A DNA stretch of 15,031 nt from the NCBI GenBank assembly GCA_938028585.1, contig CALIZH010000009.1, positions 1-15,031 of the forward strand, in the 5' to 3' direction. A program made the position numbers and the translations under genes. Origin of the DNA: an uncultured Actinomyces sp. Its GTDB lineage: Bacteria; Actinomycetota; Actinomycetes; Actinomycetales; Actinomycetaceae. The notes below the pieces were generated by a model. The model was not told where the DNA came from, made no database searches, and worked only from the letters and a program-made list of their open reading frames with translations. This document shows positions 1 to 8,037 of the stretch, one piece after another (the stretch's first letter is position 1; each line of letters opens with the position of its first letter).

Positions 1-1104
1 GATATCACCTGGATTGAGAACACCTACAGTGGTGACTCTGTGCGTGATACCGAGTTCGTCAAGGAAATGGAACGACGCAATCAGCGCTCCATTTCGATGA
101 ATCCTTTCACCGATGAAGGAAAAGAGATTATTCGCGCGCTGGTCAAGGATGCGGATATCTTCATCGAATCCTCGAAGGGCCCGGTGTGGGCACGAAAGGG
201 AATCACCGATGACTTCCTGTGGGAGGTCAACCCCCGTCTGGTCATCGTGCACGTTTCTGGTTTCGGCCATGTTGGTGATCCCAAGCGTGTTCACTCCGCG
301 GCATATGACCTGACCGTCCAGGACTATTCAGGTTACGTGTACCAGAACGGTACCCCTGAAGAAGCAATGACGGCAGCTCCCTACACTGGCGACTACTTCA
401 ACTCGCTCATGGTGATCTCCTCTGCCTTGGCTGCGGTCTTCCGTGCTCAGCGCACCGGAGAAGGTGAGTCGATCGACGTCGCAATGTATGAAACGATGCT
501 GCGCGTCGGCGCCTACTACATGATCGACTACATGAATAAGGGAGTGCTCTACCCGCGTGCGGGCGCACGCCATCAGAACCTGTGCGCGATCGGTCAGTAC
601 AAGACCAAAGACGGAATCCTGGGCCTGTGCTGCTACGGCGTTCCTCAGAACAAGTACCTGCTCGAGGTCATTGGTCTGGGGGATCTGTGGGGAACAGAAG
701 AGTACCCCGAGGACACCTCAGCGCTGTGGCTTGACGGCCCCAAGGCCTCGTTGATCGAGCAAAAACTGGAAGAGTACCTGCTCACCCAGAATGTCGACGA
801 TGTTGAGGCAGATTTTGTTGCCCACAAGATCGCGGCTCAGAAGTGCTTGGATTTCGACGACCTCTTGGCCGAAGAACACACGAAACTGCGCGGAAACTTC
901 ATGGAGTGGGAGAACCGCGAAGGGGAGACGATCAAGGGCCTGAATACGGTTCCTCGTTTTGCGCATCGCCCCGGTGGTTTCTGGCGTCCGATGCCCGCAT
1001 TGGGTGAAGACACTCGAGATGTCCTTCACCGCAGCGGTTTCTCAGATGAGGATATCGAGCGTTTCAAGGCTTCCGGTTCCATCAAGTTCGCCGAAGAGGA
1101 CTGA
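1..1104 (+). CDS. caiB: CaiB-type L-carnitine/crotonobetaine CoA-transferase, 5' end outside window
   Basis: Family III CoA-transferase. In E. coli, CaiB moves CoA between gamma-butyrobetainyl-CoA or crotonobetainyl-CoA and carnitine. The reading frame is open from base 1 with no stop, and the first residues (DITWIEN) match the region just after the N-terminal Rossmann part of CaiB, so the GTG at 40 is unlikely to be the true start. Comparison with E. coli CaiB as I remember it suggests about 38 N-terminal residues are missing. The motif PYTGDYF places the expected catalytic Asp (Asp169 in E. coli) at bases 391-393. Further family stretches are SKGPVWARKGITD, GESIDVAMYE and the C-terminal WRPMPALGEDT. 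The 3' end is three bases from the next gene, which implies one transcript. The family assignment is firm. Carnitine as substrate is inferred from overall similarity and from the caiC and fix neighbours; another short betaine or acid is possible. Confidence 0.9.
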   Translation, partial: DITWIENTYSGDSVRDTEFVKEMERRNQRSISMNPFTDEGKEIIRALVKDADIFIESSKGPVWARKGITDDFLWEVNPRLVIVHVSGFGHVGDPKRVHSAAYDLTVQDYSGYVYQNGTPEEAMTAAPYTGDYFNSLMVISSALAAVFRAQRTGEGESIDVAMYETMLRVGAYYMIDYMNKGVLYPRAGARHQNLCAIGQYKTKDGILGLCCYGVPQNKYLLEVIGLGDLWGTEEYPEDTSALWLDGPKASLIEQKLEEYLLTQNVDDVEADFVAHKIAAQKCLDFDDLLAEEHTKLRGNFMEWENREGETIKGLNTVPRFAHRPGGFWRPMPALGEDTRDVLHRSGFSDEDIERFKASGSIKFAEED

Positions 1105-1107
1105 TTC

Positions 1108-2664
1108 GTGACCATTCGGGATGAGATTCACTCGCGCACTAATCTGCGCGACATCTGGGAGGATGCGGTTAATGCAGCCCCAGAACGCAGCTTCCTCATT
1201 TTTGAGGATGCGTGCGCTGGTGTGCGCGTTGAGCGTTCCTACCGTGAGATGGATGAACAAGTGAATCGATATGCGAATGCCCTTCTCAAACTGGGCTATC
1301 GCAGCGGTGACCGCATTGCACTCTACCTGCCCAATAGCATCGAGTTCATCGAATGCTTCTTGGCGATCGCGAAGATCGGTGCGGTCATCGTTCCCCTGGA
1401 CACGAAGGGGACTTCTTTTGAACTTGCGGGGCTGATCGATGCCTGCGGTGCTCGCGCAGTGATTTGTACCCGAGGTTGTTCGCTGACCCTTGACGAGGCC
1501 GTGCTGGCCTCGGGGGTTCAGGTGCTCTTGGTGGGAAGTGATGCCGGTGAGGAGGAGTCTTCTCTACTTGCTCTCAGCCGGACGTGCTCACCGCAGCTGG
1601 ATTACGATCCGCAGCTTGAAGCGCTGAGTCTTCTGGAAATTATGTTCACCTCTGGGACGACCGCCTCTCCTAAAGGTGTCATGATCACCCATGCCAATGC
1701 CGTATTTTCAGGAAAATACGTCAACTGGGAACTGGCGATGACCAGTGATGATCGCTACGCGACTTCTATGGTTGCCAGCCACGTGAATTTCCAGCTCTCG
1801 GCCTTCATTCCCGTCATTACCGCCGGAGCGACTCTGATTCTTCTCAGTCGTTACAGTGCGCATCGTTTCTGGAAATCGGTGTGTCAGACCCGAGCGACTT
1901 TGGTCCAGGGGATGGCACTGATCGTCATGACGATGCTTGCGCAGCCCGTGGATCCAGAAGAACAGAACCACTGCGTGCGTCAGATGCACTATTTCCTGAT
2001 GCTGTCTGATGAAGATAAAGAGTGCTTTGAACAGCGTTTTGCTGTTCCACTACTCAATAACTACGGGTCGACTGAGACCTTGGTTGGAGTTGTTACCGAT
2101 CCGCCCGTGGGGGAGCGGCGCTGGCCTTCAGTGGGACAGGTTGGTCCGGACTATGAACTCAAGATTTGTGATGAATCCGGAGCAGAAGTAGCGCAGGGAC
2201 ACAATGGTGAGATCTGCATTCGGGGCGAGATGGGAATCTCGCTCATGCAAGGGTACTGGCAGCGCCCCGATGCGACTGGGGAGGCAGTCATCGATGGGTG
2301 GTATCACACCGGTGACTGGGGATACGTTGACCCCGACGGATGGCTCTTCTTCGTCGATCGGCGACACGATCTCATCAAGCGCAACGGTGAGTCGGTGGCC
2401 TCGGGAGAAATCGAAAACCTTCTACGCCAAATCCCCGAAGTCAGCGACGCGGCGGTCGTTGGAGTTCGCAACCCCATTCGCGGGCAAGATATTCATGCCT
2501 TCCTTACCCTCCACCCGGGTAAGGACCTGAGCCCTGACAGTGTGTTGGAGTTTTGCCGCCAACGACTGTCCTCCTTCAAAGTTCCCAACGAGGTACGAAT
2601 CATTGATGAGCTGCCTCGCGGTGAATACGGCAAAGTCAACAAAGAATTACTCAAAACCCTGTGA
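1108..2664 (+). CDS. caiC: CaiC-type carnitine/crotonobetaine/gamma-butyrobetaine CoA ligase
   Basis: ATP-dependent acyl-CoA synthetase of the adenylate-forming superfamily, 518 aa, the usual size for CaiC (about 517). It would activate a trimethylammonium acid to its CoA thioester via an acyl-AMP, priming the CaiB transfer cycle. Visible motifs: the P-loop-like FTSGTTASPKGV at residues 180-191; YGSTET at 319-324; GWYHTGDWG from 397 with ribose-binding Asp403; the hinge region DRRHDLIKRNGE; and the C-terminal catalytic lysine in RGEYGKVNK at Lys509. The start is GTG at 1108, three bases after the caiB stop, with AGAGGA in the end of caiB as ribosome site. It runs straight into the hydratase gene. 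The enzyme class is certain; substrate choice rests on context and on its similarity to CaiC rather than to long-chain ligases. Confidence 0.85.
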   Translation: MTIRDEIHSRTNLRDIWEDAVNAAPERSFLIFEDACAGVRVERSYREMDEQVNRYANALLKLGYRSGDRIALYLPNSIEFIECFLAIAKIGAVIVPLDTKGTSFELAGLIDACGARAVICTRGCSLTLDEAVLASGVQVLLVGSDAGEEESSLLALSRTCSPQLDYDPQLEALSLLEIMFTSGTTASPKGVMITHANAVFSGKYVNWELAMTSDDRYATSMVASHVNFQLSAFIPVITAGATLILLSRYSAHRFWKSVCQTRATLVQGMALIVMTMLAQPVDPEEQNHCVRQMHYFLMLSDEDKECFEQRFAVPLLNNYGSTETLVGVVTDPPVGERRWPSVGQVGPDYELKICDESGAEVAQGHNGEICIRGEMGISLMQGYWQRPDATGEAVIDGWYHTGDWGYVDPDGWLFFVDRRHDLIKRNGESVASGEIENLLRQIPEVSDAAVVGVRNPIRGQDIHAFLTLHPGKDLSPDSVLEFCRQRLSSFKVPNEVRIIDELPRGEYGKVNKELLKTL

Positions 2665-2675
2665 AAGGAACAGGC

Positions 2676-3551
2676 ATGGCAATCAATACGGATATGGTCG
2701 GACAGACCTTCGGTCCTTTCGTCCGTGACTACACTTTCCGTGATCTTGAGCTGTTTGCTCTTGGCTGCGGTGCGGGTATCGATGGCAAGGATGGCCTCGA
2801 ATACCTCAACGAGCACGATGAACGTAATCCTCAGCTCAAGGTTCTGCCCATGTTTGGTGCGATGCTCATCGTGGATTCCGAGGTCACTCGTACCATTGAC
2901 TACGGCTACAACTATGCGGGCTCCCTGCACTGGGGCTTCGATATTCGCTTCCACCAGCCGATCACCAAGATGAGCGATCACCTGGAGACCATGGTTCGCC
3001 TTGAAGGCCTCTATGACCGTGGTGAGGGTCGTGGCCTGCTCGCTCAGCATATTGGTGACACCTACGATTCGGACGGCAACCTGCTTTTCACGAACGAATC
3101 TTGGGACTGCCTGATTTACGACGGCGGTTGGGGTGGCCCCAAGCCTCCCAAGGACATCGTTGAAATGTCAGAGCGTGAGGCTGACGTCGAGGTTGTTGAG
3201 CGTATTCCTGAGAACCAGGCCTTGATCTACCGCCTGTCGGGAGACTACCACCCGCAGCACATCGACTGGGATTATGCAGCTGAGAACGGTGAGCCTCGTC
3301 CCATTCTTCACGCGATCTCTTACGCGGGTGTTGTTATGCGTCATGCAATCAACGCTTTCGTTCCCGGAGAACCCGAGCGCATCACCCGTTTCAAGACCCG
3401 CATTACTTCGCCGGTTCTGCCCGGCAGCACTCTGAAGACGAAGCTGTGGAAGGTCGGAGAAGGCGAGCTCCGTTTCCAGCTGGTAGACGAAGACGCCGAT
3501 GTCACCGGTGCAAAGCCTCATCTGAACTGGGGGATTATCGAATACCGCTGA
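2676..3551 (+). CDS. MaoC-family double-hotdog enoyl-CoA hydratase
   Basis: Predicted (R)-type 2-enoyl-CoA hydratase/dehydratase of 291 aa with two hotdog halves, as in the peroxisomal hydratase-2 group. The C-terminal half carries the hydratase-2 signature at residues 185-197 (YRLSGDYHPQHID), with catalytic Asp190 and His195 spaced as in that family. The Asn usual between them (GDxNP) is replaced by His192. A second conserved stretch, RPILHAISYAG, follows. The N-terminal half is the non-catalytic hotdog that makes room for the acyl chain. I chose ATG 2676 over the GTG at 2661 because AAAGGA lies 7-8 bases before it and the GTG overlaps the caiC stop. Placed right after caiC, it occupies the role that the crotonase-fold CaiD has in E. 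coli, so crotonobetainyl-CoA hydration is the natural guess. That is inference; other enoyl-CoA substrates are possible. Confidence 0.83.
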   Translation: MAINTDMVGQTFGPFVRDYTFRDLELFALGCGAGIDGKDGLEYLNEHDERNPQLKVLPMFGAMLIVDSEVTRTIDYGYNYAGSLHWGFDIRFHQPITKMSDHLETMVRLEGLYDRGEGRGLLAQHIGDTYDSDGNLLFTNESWDCLIYDGGWGGPKPPKDIVEMSEREADVEVVERIPENQALIYRLSGDYHPQHIDWDYAAENGEPRPILHAISYAGVVMRHAINAFVPGEPERITRFKTRITSPVLPGSTLKTKLWKVGEGELRFQLVDEDADVTGAKPHLNWGIIEYR

Positions 3552-3614
3552 AGTAACCTTGAAAGCATAGATGCGTGATCACACGATGATCCGCAGCTCT
3601 GCTATCGAGGTGTT

Positions 3615-3630
3615 AGAGGAGATACACGCA
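3615..3630 (+). promoter_or_regulatory. Ribosome binding site that decides the transporter start
   Basis: AGAGGAG at 3615-3621 stands nine bases before GTG 3631. Neither the in-frame ATG at 3571 nor the one at 3586 has a comparable site, so the transporter probably begins at 3631. The 60 bases from 3571 would then be untranslated spacer between the hydratase and transporter genes. Confidence 0.7.
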
Positions 3631-4959
3631 GTGAAAAAGGAAGTAACAGATCTCGAAGATCTGGATATGTCAGGTGTGCTCTGGCGCATCATCGCATTTT
3701 CCAGTGGCGGTCCATTCCTTGAAGGCTATGTTCTAGGAATTATCGGCGTGGCGCTTTCACGTCTGGGTACCGATATCGAGGTCAGTAATTCCATGTCGGG
3801 CTTGCTGGGAATCGCCGCTTTGGTCGGTCTTTTCTTGGGAGCTGCGGTCGGAGGATGGCTGACGGACCTCATTGGTCGTCACAAGATGTTCATTCTCGAC
3901 CTGATTGTCATTGTCGTTTTGTCGGCACTGTGTGCCGTCGTTACGTCTCCTCTGCAATTAGTGGCTCTGCGCTTCCTCATCGGTGTGGCAATCGGCGCCG
4001 ATTATCCGATTGCCACATCGATGATCGCGGAGTTTTCACCCCGCAAACATCGTGCAATGTCGATGGGCATGATCGCTGCCGCATGGTACCTTGGCGCCAA
4101 TGTTGCGGCTCTTGTTGGCTACGCCCTTTACGAAACCCCTCACGGCTGGCGGTGGATGCTGGCGTCGTCTGCGATTCCGGCAGTATTGATTCTTATCGGA
4201 CGTTGGGATATCCCCGAGTCTCCCAGGTGGTTGGCATCGAAGGGCCGTCAAGAAGAGGCCGATCGCGTTGTCATGAAACTCTTCGGTGAAAATGTCCGCC
4301 TTCCTGCGCAAGAGGTTGCAGAAAAAACCGAGTTTAAGAAGATCTTCAGCGGAGTTTATCTTCGTCGCGTGATCTTCGTTGGTGTGATTTGGCTCTGCCA
4401 GGCAATTCCGATGTTTGCTCTCTACACCTATGGCCCCACAATCGTTGGTTCCATTGGCCTCGGAGAGGGACGCAATTCGCTGATTGGTGAGCTTGTTATC
4501 GGCACCTTCTTCATGCTCGGTACATTCCCCGCAATGTACTTGGCTGAGCGCGTGGGACGTCGTCCGCTCATCATCTGGTGTTTCTTCGGCATGACGATTG
4601 CACTTGGCTTGATCGGTTTCTTCCCGCAGGGCGGAATCGTTCTGATTTCCATCTGCTTTATCGCTTACGCGCTTCTTGCTGGTGGTCCGGGCAACCTCGA
4701 GTGGCTCTACCCCAACGAGCTCTTCCCAACCTCCATTCGCGCCTCGGCAATGGGCGTTGCTATGGCTCTGAGCCGAATCGGCACCGTCTACTCAATGTTC
4801 GTCCTTCCGGCATTCATTGCCGATTACGGGATCTCTGCGACCATGCTTGCCGGTGCCCTCATTTCAGCTCTTGGATTTGGTGTTTCCTTCGCTTGGGCCC
4901 CAGAAACCAAGGGACTGAGCTTGGACGTTACAGGATCAGCGGACTTCAAGGGGCGCTAA
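3631..4959 (+). CDS. MFS transporter, metabolite:H+ symporter / sugar-porter-like
   Basis: Major facilitator superfamily permease, 442 aa from the preferred GTG start; a longer form of 462 aa from ATG 3571 is less likely. The sequence is hydrophobic throughout and fits twelve membrane segments. Visible signatures: motif A between TM2 and TM3, GGWLTDLIGRHK at residues 74-85; RFLIGVAIGADYP in TM4; PESPRWL at 195-201 ahead of the central cytoplasmic loop; a second motif-A-like AERVGRRP; and PETKG near the C-terminus at 424-428. These are typical of the sugar porter and SLC22-like branches. It lies inside the cai-type operon where E. coli has the BCCT antiporter CaiT, so uptake or exchange of carnitine, crotonobetaine or gamma-butyrobetaine is inferred. 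Human OCTN2 shows that MFS proteins can carry carnitine. Substrate is not determinable from sequence. Confidence 0.88.
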   Translation: MKKEVTDLEDLDMSGVLWRIIAFSSGGPFLEGYVLGIIGVALSRLGTDIEVSNSMSGLLGIAALVGLFLGAAVGGWLTDLIGRHKMFILDLIVIVVLSALCAVVTSPLQLVALRFLIGVAIGADYPIATSMIAEFSPRKHRAMSMGMIAAAWYLGANVAALVGYALYETPHGWRWMLASSAIPAVLILIGRWDIPESPRWLASKGRQEEADRVVMKLFGENVRLPAQEVAEKTEFKKIFSGVYLRRVIFVGVIWLCQAIPMFALYTYGPTIVGSIGLGEGRNSLIGELVIGTFFMLGTFPAMYLAERVGRRPLIIWCFFGMTIALGLIGFFPQGGIVLISICFIAYALLAGGPGNLEWLYPNELFPTSIRASAMGVAMALSRIGTVYSMFVLPAFIADYGISATMLAGALISALGFGVSFAWAPETKGLSLDVTGSADFKGR

Positions 4960-4962
4960 ACG

Positions 4963-5640
4963 ATGTATCGCATTGATTCAGTGGTTGTGAGCGCGTACCG
5001 CACGAATTGCTACGCGCTAACGAATGAAGGCGGGACGATTATTGTCGACCCGGGCGACCAGGCGAGCTTCCTCCAGCAGTGGACGCAGGACTTGGACGTT
5101 ATCGGTATCGTGCTCACCCACTGTCATTGCGACCACATCGGGGCAGTCAATGAGCTTGTCGCTCAACACGGGTGCTGGGTTGCCTGTGGAGCTGCAGATG
5201 TTGCTGGAACGCGCGACTTACACCTGTCTGGATTCGATGCCGAAGGTGTCGACTACGTCGTGGATCATGTTGATCGGCCTTTGAAGGAAGGCGATGTCAT
5301 TGAGTGGGGGAGCGACCGCCTTGAGGTGATCGATACCCCGGGACACACTCAGGGACATATCTGCCTGATTGATCGTGCCAATTCGATCCTGTTCAGCGGT
5401 GACATGCTATTTGCTGGAACGATTGGACGAACTGATTTCCCAGGGGGAGACCAAGCGCTTATGGCCTCTTCCTGCACGAAGCTCGTGGAGATCGCTCAGG
5501 ATCTTCGCGTGCTTCCCGGGCACGGTCCCGCCACCACTTTGGCAGCAGAAAAGGCGCAGCTCACGCACTGGGCACGCGTGCTTTGTCCGCGTGAAGTGGC
5601 TCAGGATACTGCGCGTAATGACGAATTGAGACTGCCATGA
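4963..5640 (+). CDS. Metallo-beta-lactamase-fold hydrolase (glyoxalase II-like)
   Basis: Small MBL-fold hydrolase of 225 aa, probably binding two metal ions. Ligand motifs are complete: HCHCDH at residues 53-58, His128 in DTPGHT, Asp147 in SGDMLFAGTIGRTD, and His187 in PGHG. The pattern matches hydroxyacylglutathione-hydrolase-like proteins, which cleave thioesters or related bonds, but actinobacteria generally lack glutathione, so another thioester is likelier. AAGGGG precedes ATG 4963 by nine bases and the gene starts three bases after the transporter stop, so it is the last member of the cai-type operon. A CoA-thioesterase or housekeeping detoxification role is inference. Its final 40 bp overlap the 3' end of the opposite-strand regulator gene. 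Confidence 0.85.
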   Translation: MYRIDSVVVSAYRTNCYALTNEGGTIIVDPGDQASFLQQWTQDLDVIGIVLTHCHCDHIGAVNELVAQHGCWVACGAADVAGTRDLHLSGFDAEGVDYVVDHVDRPLKEGDVIEWGSDRLEVIDTPGHTQGHICLIDRANSILFSGDMLFAGTIGRTDFPGGDQALMASSCTKLVEIAQDLRVLPGHGPATTLAAEKAQLTHWARVLCPREVAQDTARNDELRLP

Positions 5641-6272
5641 AGCTGATCGTCAATCAAAGCTTCAAGGTAGCGCGGAACCTTCAGCATGAAGCAGTCGATG
5701 TAGTCATCGGGCAGGCAGAAGGTGCGCATCAGAACCGAGCCTTCAACCGCGTCAAGCAGGCGGGTCACCGACAGGGTGTCCTTAATCTGCCCCGCGCTCT
5801 TGAACTCCCACAAGCGCGTGCGAATCGCACCCAAGGGGGTAATGAAAATCTGGTTGTGAATCAGGGCGATCGTCGGATCGTTTGTTTCACCGGCCTCGAC
5901 GAACAGGCGACGAACTGCCCGACGATTCGGGCCAAGGTACTCGCGAAGGCGGAATTCGGCCTCGTTCATCAAAACTTCCCGCGCGCTATTCCCGCGTGGG
6001 CCAGGGCAACGAACCAATCGCGCGAAGGCGTCCTTCAGGAGGTCATCGCGGGTTTCCCAGCGTGTGTAAATGCTGGATTTGCCCACTCCGGCAGCGCTGG
6101 CGACCTTGGTCAGGTTGAAAGCCGCCCAGCCGACCTCTCCGTAGAGCGTCAGGGCGCTTTCGATGATCTTGGTTTCGACCACTTCATCGCGCGGCCGACC
6201 AACTTTGGGCGCGTCTTGTCGAGGATTCGGCACGACTTGCACCTTTCTTTCATAGCTGCTGGTAAGCGCCAT
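5601..6272 (-). CDS. TetR/AcrR-family transcriptional regulator
   Basis: Regulator of 223 aa. Residues about 30-78 form the TetR DNA-binding domain, with the helix-turn-helix around 52-71 (LTKVASAAGVGKSSIYTRW) and the typical continuation ETRDDLLKDAF. A basic stretch, KVGRPRDE, precedes it. The C-terminal ligand and dimer domain is divergent, as usual for the family. ATG 6272 has a modest AAGGTG upstream; in-frame GTG codons near residue 11 are alternatives. The gene sits between the cai-type operon (convergent, overlapping) and fixABCX (divergent, 107 bp apart), so it is the obvious candidate to control fix, itself and perhaps the upstream operon in response to a CoA ester or betaine. The effector is unknown. 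Confidence 0.9.
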   Translation of the reverse strand: MALTSSYERKVQVVPNPRQDAPKVGRPRDEVVETKIIESALTLYGEVGWAAFNLTKVASAAGVGKSSIYTRWETRDDLLKDAFARLVRCPGPRGNSAREVLMNEAEFRLREYLGPNRRAVRRLFVEAGETNDPTIALIHNQIFITPLGAIRTRLWEFKSAGQIKDTLSVTRLLDAVEGSVLMRTFCLPDDYIDCFMLKVPRYLEALIDDQLHGSLNSSLRAVS

Positions 6273-6379
6273 ATTACTCGCACCTTGCGGGTTGATGTGC
6301 GCGCTTTTCGGGAGCTGAGAAAACTTGGGGAGTCTTCCCTGTATCTATCCGAAAACAACACTCAAGAGAGAAGGACACG
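6273..6379. promoter_or_regulatory. Divergent tetR-fixA promoter/operator region
   Basis: 107 bp between the two opposite start codons. It contains a seven-base inverted repeat, TTTTCGG (6305-6311) with CCGAAAA (6349-6355), and a small palindrome, GGGA-N4-TCCC (6328-6339), inside it. A TATCTAT element at 6342-6348 could be a -10 for fixA, but no good -35 stands at the right distance. AGAAGGA at 6369-6375 is the fixA ribosome site. Operator function for the TetR protein is inferred from position only. Confidence 0.45.
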
Positions 6380-7141
6380 ATGAGTATCGTTGTCGCGTAT
6401 AAGTACGCTGCAAACCCGCAGGATACAACCGTGGGTTCTGATGGTGTCGTTGACTGGTCGCGTGCGAAGGCCGCGGTGAGTGAATACGACCCCGTTGCCA
6501 TTCAGGTGGCACGCACTGTCGCAGACGCTAAGGGCGAAGAGCTCGTTGGCATTTCCGTAGGAGACGCACAGGTGTCCTCCTCGATGGCAAAAAAGGCTGC
6601 TCTTTCGCGCGGGTTGGACCGTGCGCTGGTCGTCGCCGATGATGCCGTTCGTGATCTGAATGCCACTGCGGTCGCAGCTGCGCTTGCCGCTCTGGTTCGC
6701 AAGGTTGAAGGAGCGAATATCCTCTTGACGGGTGACTCTTCGATTGATGAGTCCGCCAAGATGATGTCTGCTCTGGTTGCCGGTTACCTGGGATGGCCCT
6801 GCTTCCAGGAGGTTTCCGCGGTCGAGGCCAATGGGGATGGGTGGACCATCACGCAGGCTACCGCCTCTGGCACCCGAACGATTTCTATCGAGGGCCCTGT
6901 CGTCGTTGCCGTGACGACAGATGCTGCGACCGTCAAGGTTCCCGGCATGAAGGATGTGCTGCAGGCCGGAAAGAAGCCCATGGACACCGTTGCTCTTGCT
7001 GATCTGGGTGTCGAGCCGATTTCCGTTGAGGTCACCGGCCGCCTGCGCCCGGTCGCTCAGGAACGTAAGAAGGAAATTCTCAGTGGTGACGACGCCGCTG
7101 TGAAGCTGGTTGAGGCGCTTCGTAGCGCTGGTGTGCTCTGA
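6380..7141 (+). CDS. fixA: FixA, electron transfer flavoprotein beta subunit
   Basis: ETF beta-type subunit of 253 aa (E. coli FixA is about 256). With FixB it forms the soluble flavoprotein dimer that, in the carnitine system, exchanges electrons with the acyl-CoA dehydrogenase CaiA and the membrane-linked FixCX. Visible family features are the N-terminal IVVAYKYAANP, SEYDPVAIQVA near residues 35-45, the central AANILLTGDSSID-like stretch, and the conserved C-terminal VTGRLRPVAQERKKEIL. The ribosome site AGAAGGA is close to ATG 6380. It is the first gene of a tight four-gene operon. Assignment as FixA rather than a generic EtfB rests on the order fixA-B-C-X and the cai-type neighbours. Confidence 0.92.
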   Translation: MSIVVAYKYAANPQDTTVGSDGVVDWSRAKAAVSEYDPVAIQVARTVADAKGEELVGISVGDAQVSSSMAKKAALSRGLDRALVVADDAVRDLNATAVAAALAALVRKVEGANILLTGDSSIDESAKMMSALVAGYLGWPCFQEVSAVEANGDGWTITQATASGTRTISIEGPVVVAVTTDAATVKVPGMKDVLQAGKKPMDTVALADLGVEPISVEVTGRLRPVAQERKKEILSGDDAAVKLVEALRSAGVL

Positions 7142-7156
7142 GAAAGGACTTGGACA

Positions 7157-8029
7157 ATGACTAACGCATGGATCATTACGACATCGAATCAGATTGCGTC
7201 CCTCGTCGAGGCCGCGCGTGCGATCGGTCCCGTTACCGTCATCGCTCTTGGCGACGAGGCCACCGGCATCGCTGGTGTTGACCGCGTTGTGACCATCGGT
7301 CGTGGAAGCAATGCGCCTCTTGAGGCTTTTGCTCCCGCAGTGAACGCCGTGTTGGAAGGCGCTGGTGCAGATATCATCTTCGCCGCGAACCGTCCCGTTG
7401 AGCGCGTCCTTGCCGGTGCTGTCGCCGCGCGCCTTGGCCTTCCCCTCATCAACGGTGCGCTCCGCGTTTCCGCTGGCGAGGCCGAAGTTTCGCGCTTTGG
7501 TGGCCTGACGCAGGAGACCATTTCCTTCCCCGGCGGCGCTGTTGTCGTCCTCGAAGGTGGAGCCCCCGTCGAGGGTGCAGAAGTTGCGCCCGAGGCCGGT
7601 TCGGAAGAACACTACGGGACAAGCGTGAGCGCTGTGGAGCCCGCTGGTTCAGGCCCCGCCAACCTTGCTGCCGCGCGTCGTATCGTCGCAGCCGGTCGTG
7701 GCTTCAAGGCCGAGGAAGATCTGCAGATCGCCCGCGACCTGGCCGCAGCACTGGGCGCAGAGCTCGCCTGCTCCCGTCCTTTGGCTGAAGGTACCGCGTG
7801 GCTGTCCAAGGATCGCTATGTTGGTGTTTCCGGCATGCACGTTGCTCCGGATCTGTACCTTGCTGCCGGCATTTCCGGTCAGGTTCAGCACACCTCGGGC
7901 ATGTCCGATTCGAAGGTCGTTGTTGCTGTCAATAGTGATGCCAATGCCCCGATCTTTGAGGTTGCAGACTACGGAATCGTGGGCGACCTCTATGATGTCC
8001 TGCCTGCGATTACCGCAGCACTTTCCTGA
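7157..8029 (+). CDS. fixB: FixB, electron transfer flavoprotein alpha subunit
   Basis: ETF alpha-type subunit of 290 aa, somewhat shorter than E. coli FixB (about 313). The C-terminal FAD-binding domain is clear: GVSGMHVAPDLYLAAGISG from residue 223, then QHTSGM at 244-249, DANAPIF and ADYGIVGDLYDVLP at the end. The N-terminal half is the degenerate ETF fold that packs against FixA. AGAAAGGA at 7141-7148, beginning at the last base of the fixA stop, gives good spacing to ATG 7157. Together with FixA it carries FAD and passes electrons between an acyl-CoA dehydrogenase and FixC. Confidence 0.94.
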   Translation: MTNAWIITTSNQIASLVEAARAIGPVTVIALGDEATGIAGVDRVVTIGRGSNAPLEAFAPAVNAVLEGAGADIIFAANRPVERVLAGAVAARLGLPLINGALRVSAGEAEVSRFGGLTQETISFPGGAVVVLEGGAPVEGAEVAPEAGSEEHYGTSVSAVEPAGSGPANLAAARRIVAAGRGFKAEEDLQIARDLAAALGAELACSRPLAEGTAWLSKDRYVGVSGMHVAPDLYLAAGISGQVQHTSGMSDSKVVVAVNSDANAPIFEVADYGIVGDLYDVLPAITAALS

Positions 8030-8037
8030 GGAAGAGT

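Noticed and set aside
40..42. GTG as start codon of the CoA-transferase gene
   Set aside because: The frame is open to base 1 and residues before the GTG (DITWIENTYSGDS) match CaiB, so the gene begins upstream of the window.
2661..2663. GTG as start of the MaoC hydratase
   Set aside because: It overlaps the caiC stop and adds only MKGTG; ATG 2676 has a proper ribosome site.
3559..3590. Promoter ahead of the transporter gene (TTGAAA at 3559)
   Set aside because: No convincing -10 lies 16-18 bases downstream; the gene fits the upstream operon.
5637..6383. Long + strand open frame of 248 codons opposite the tetR gene
   Set aside because: It is antisense to a clear TetR gene, has no domain features and no ribosome site.
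6362..7612. Long - strand open frame of 416 codons opposite fixA/fixB
   Set aside because: It is a shadow of two certain genes; composition is low in hydrophobic residues and shows no family motif.
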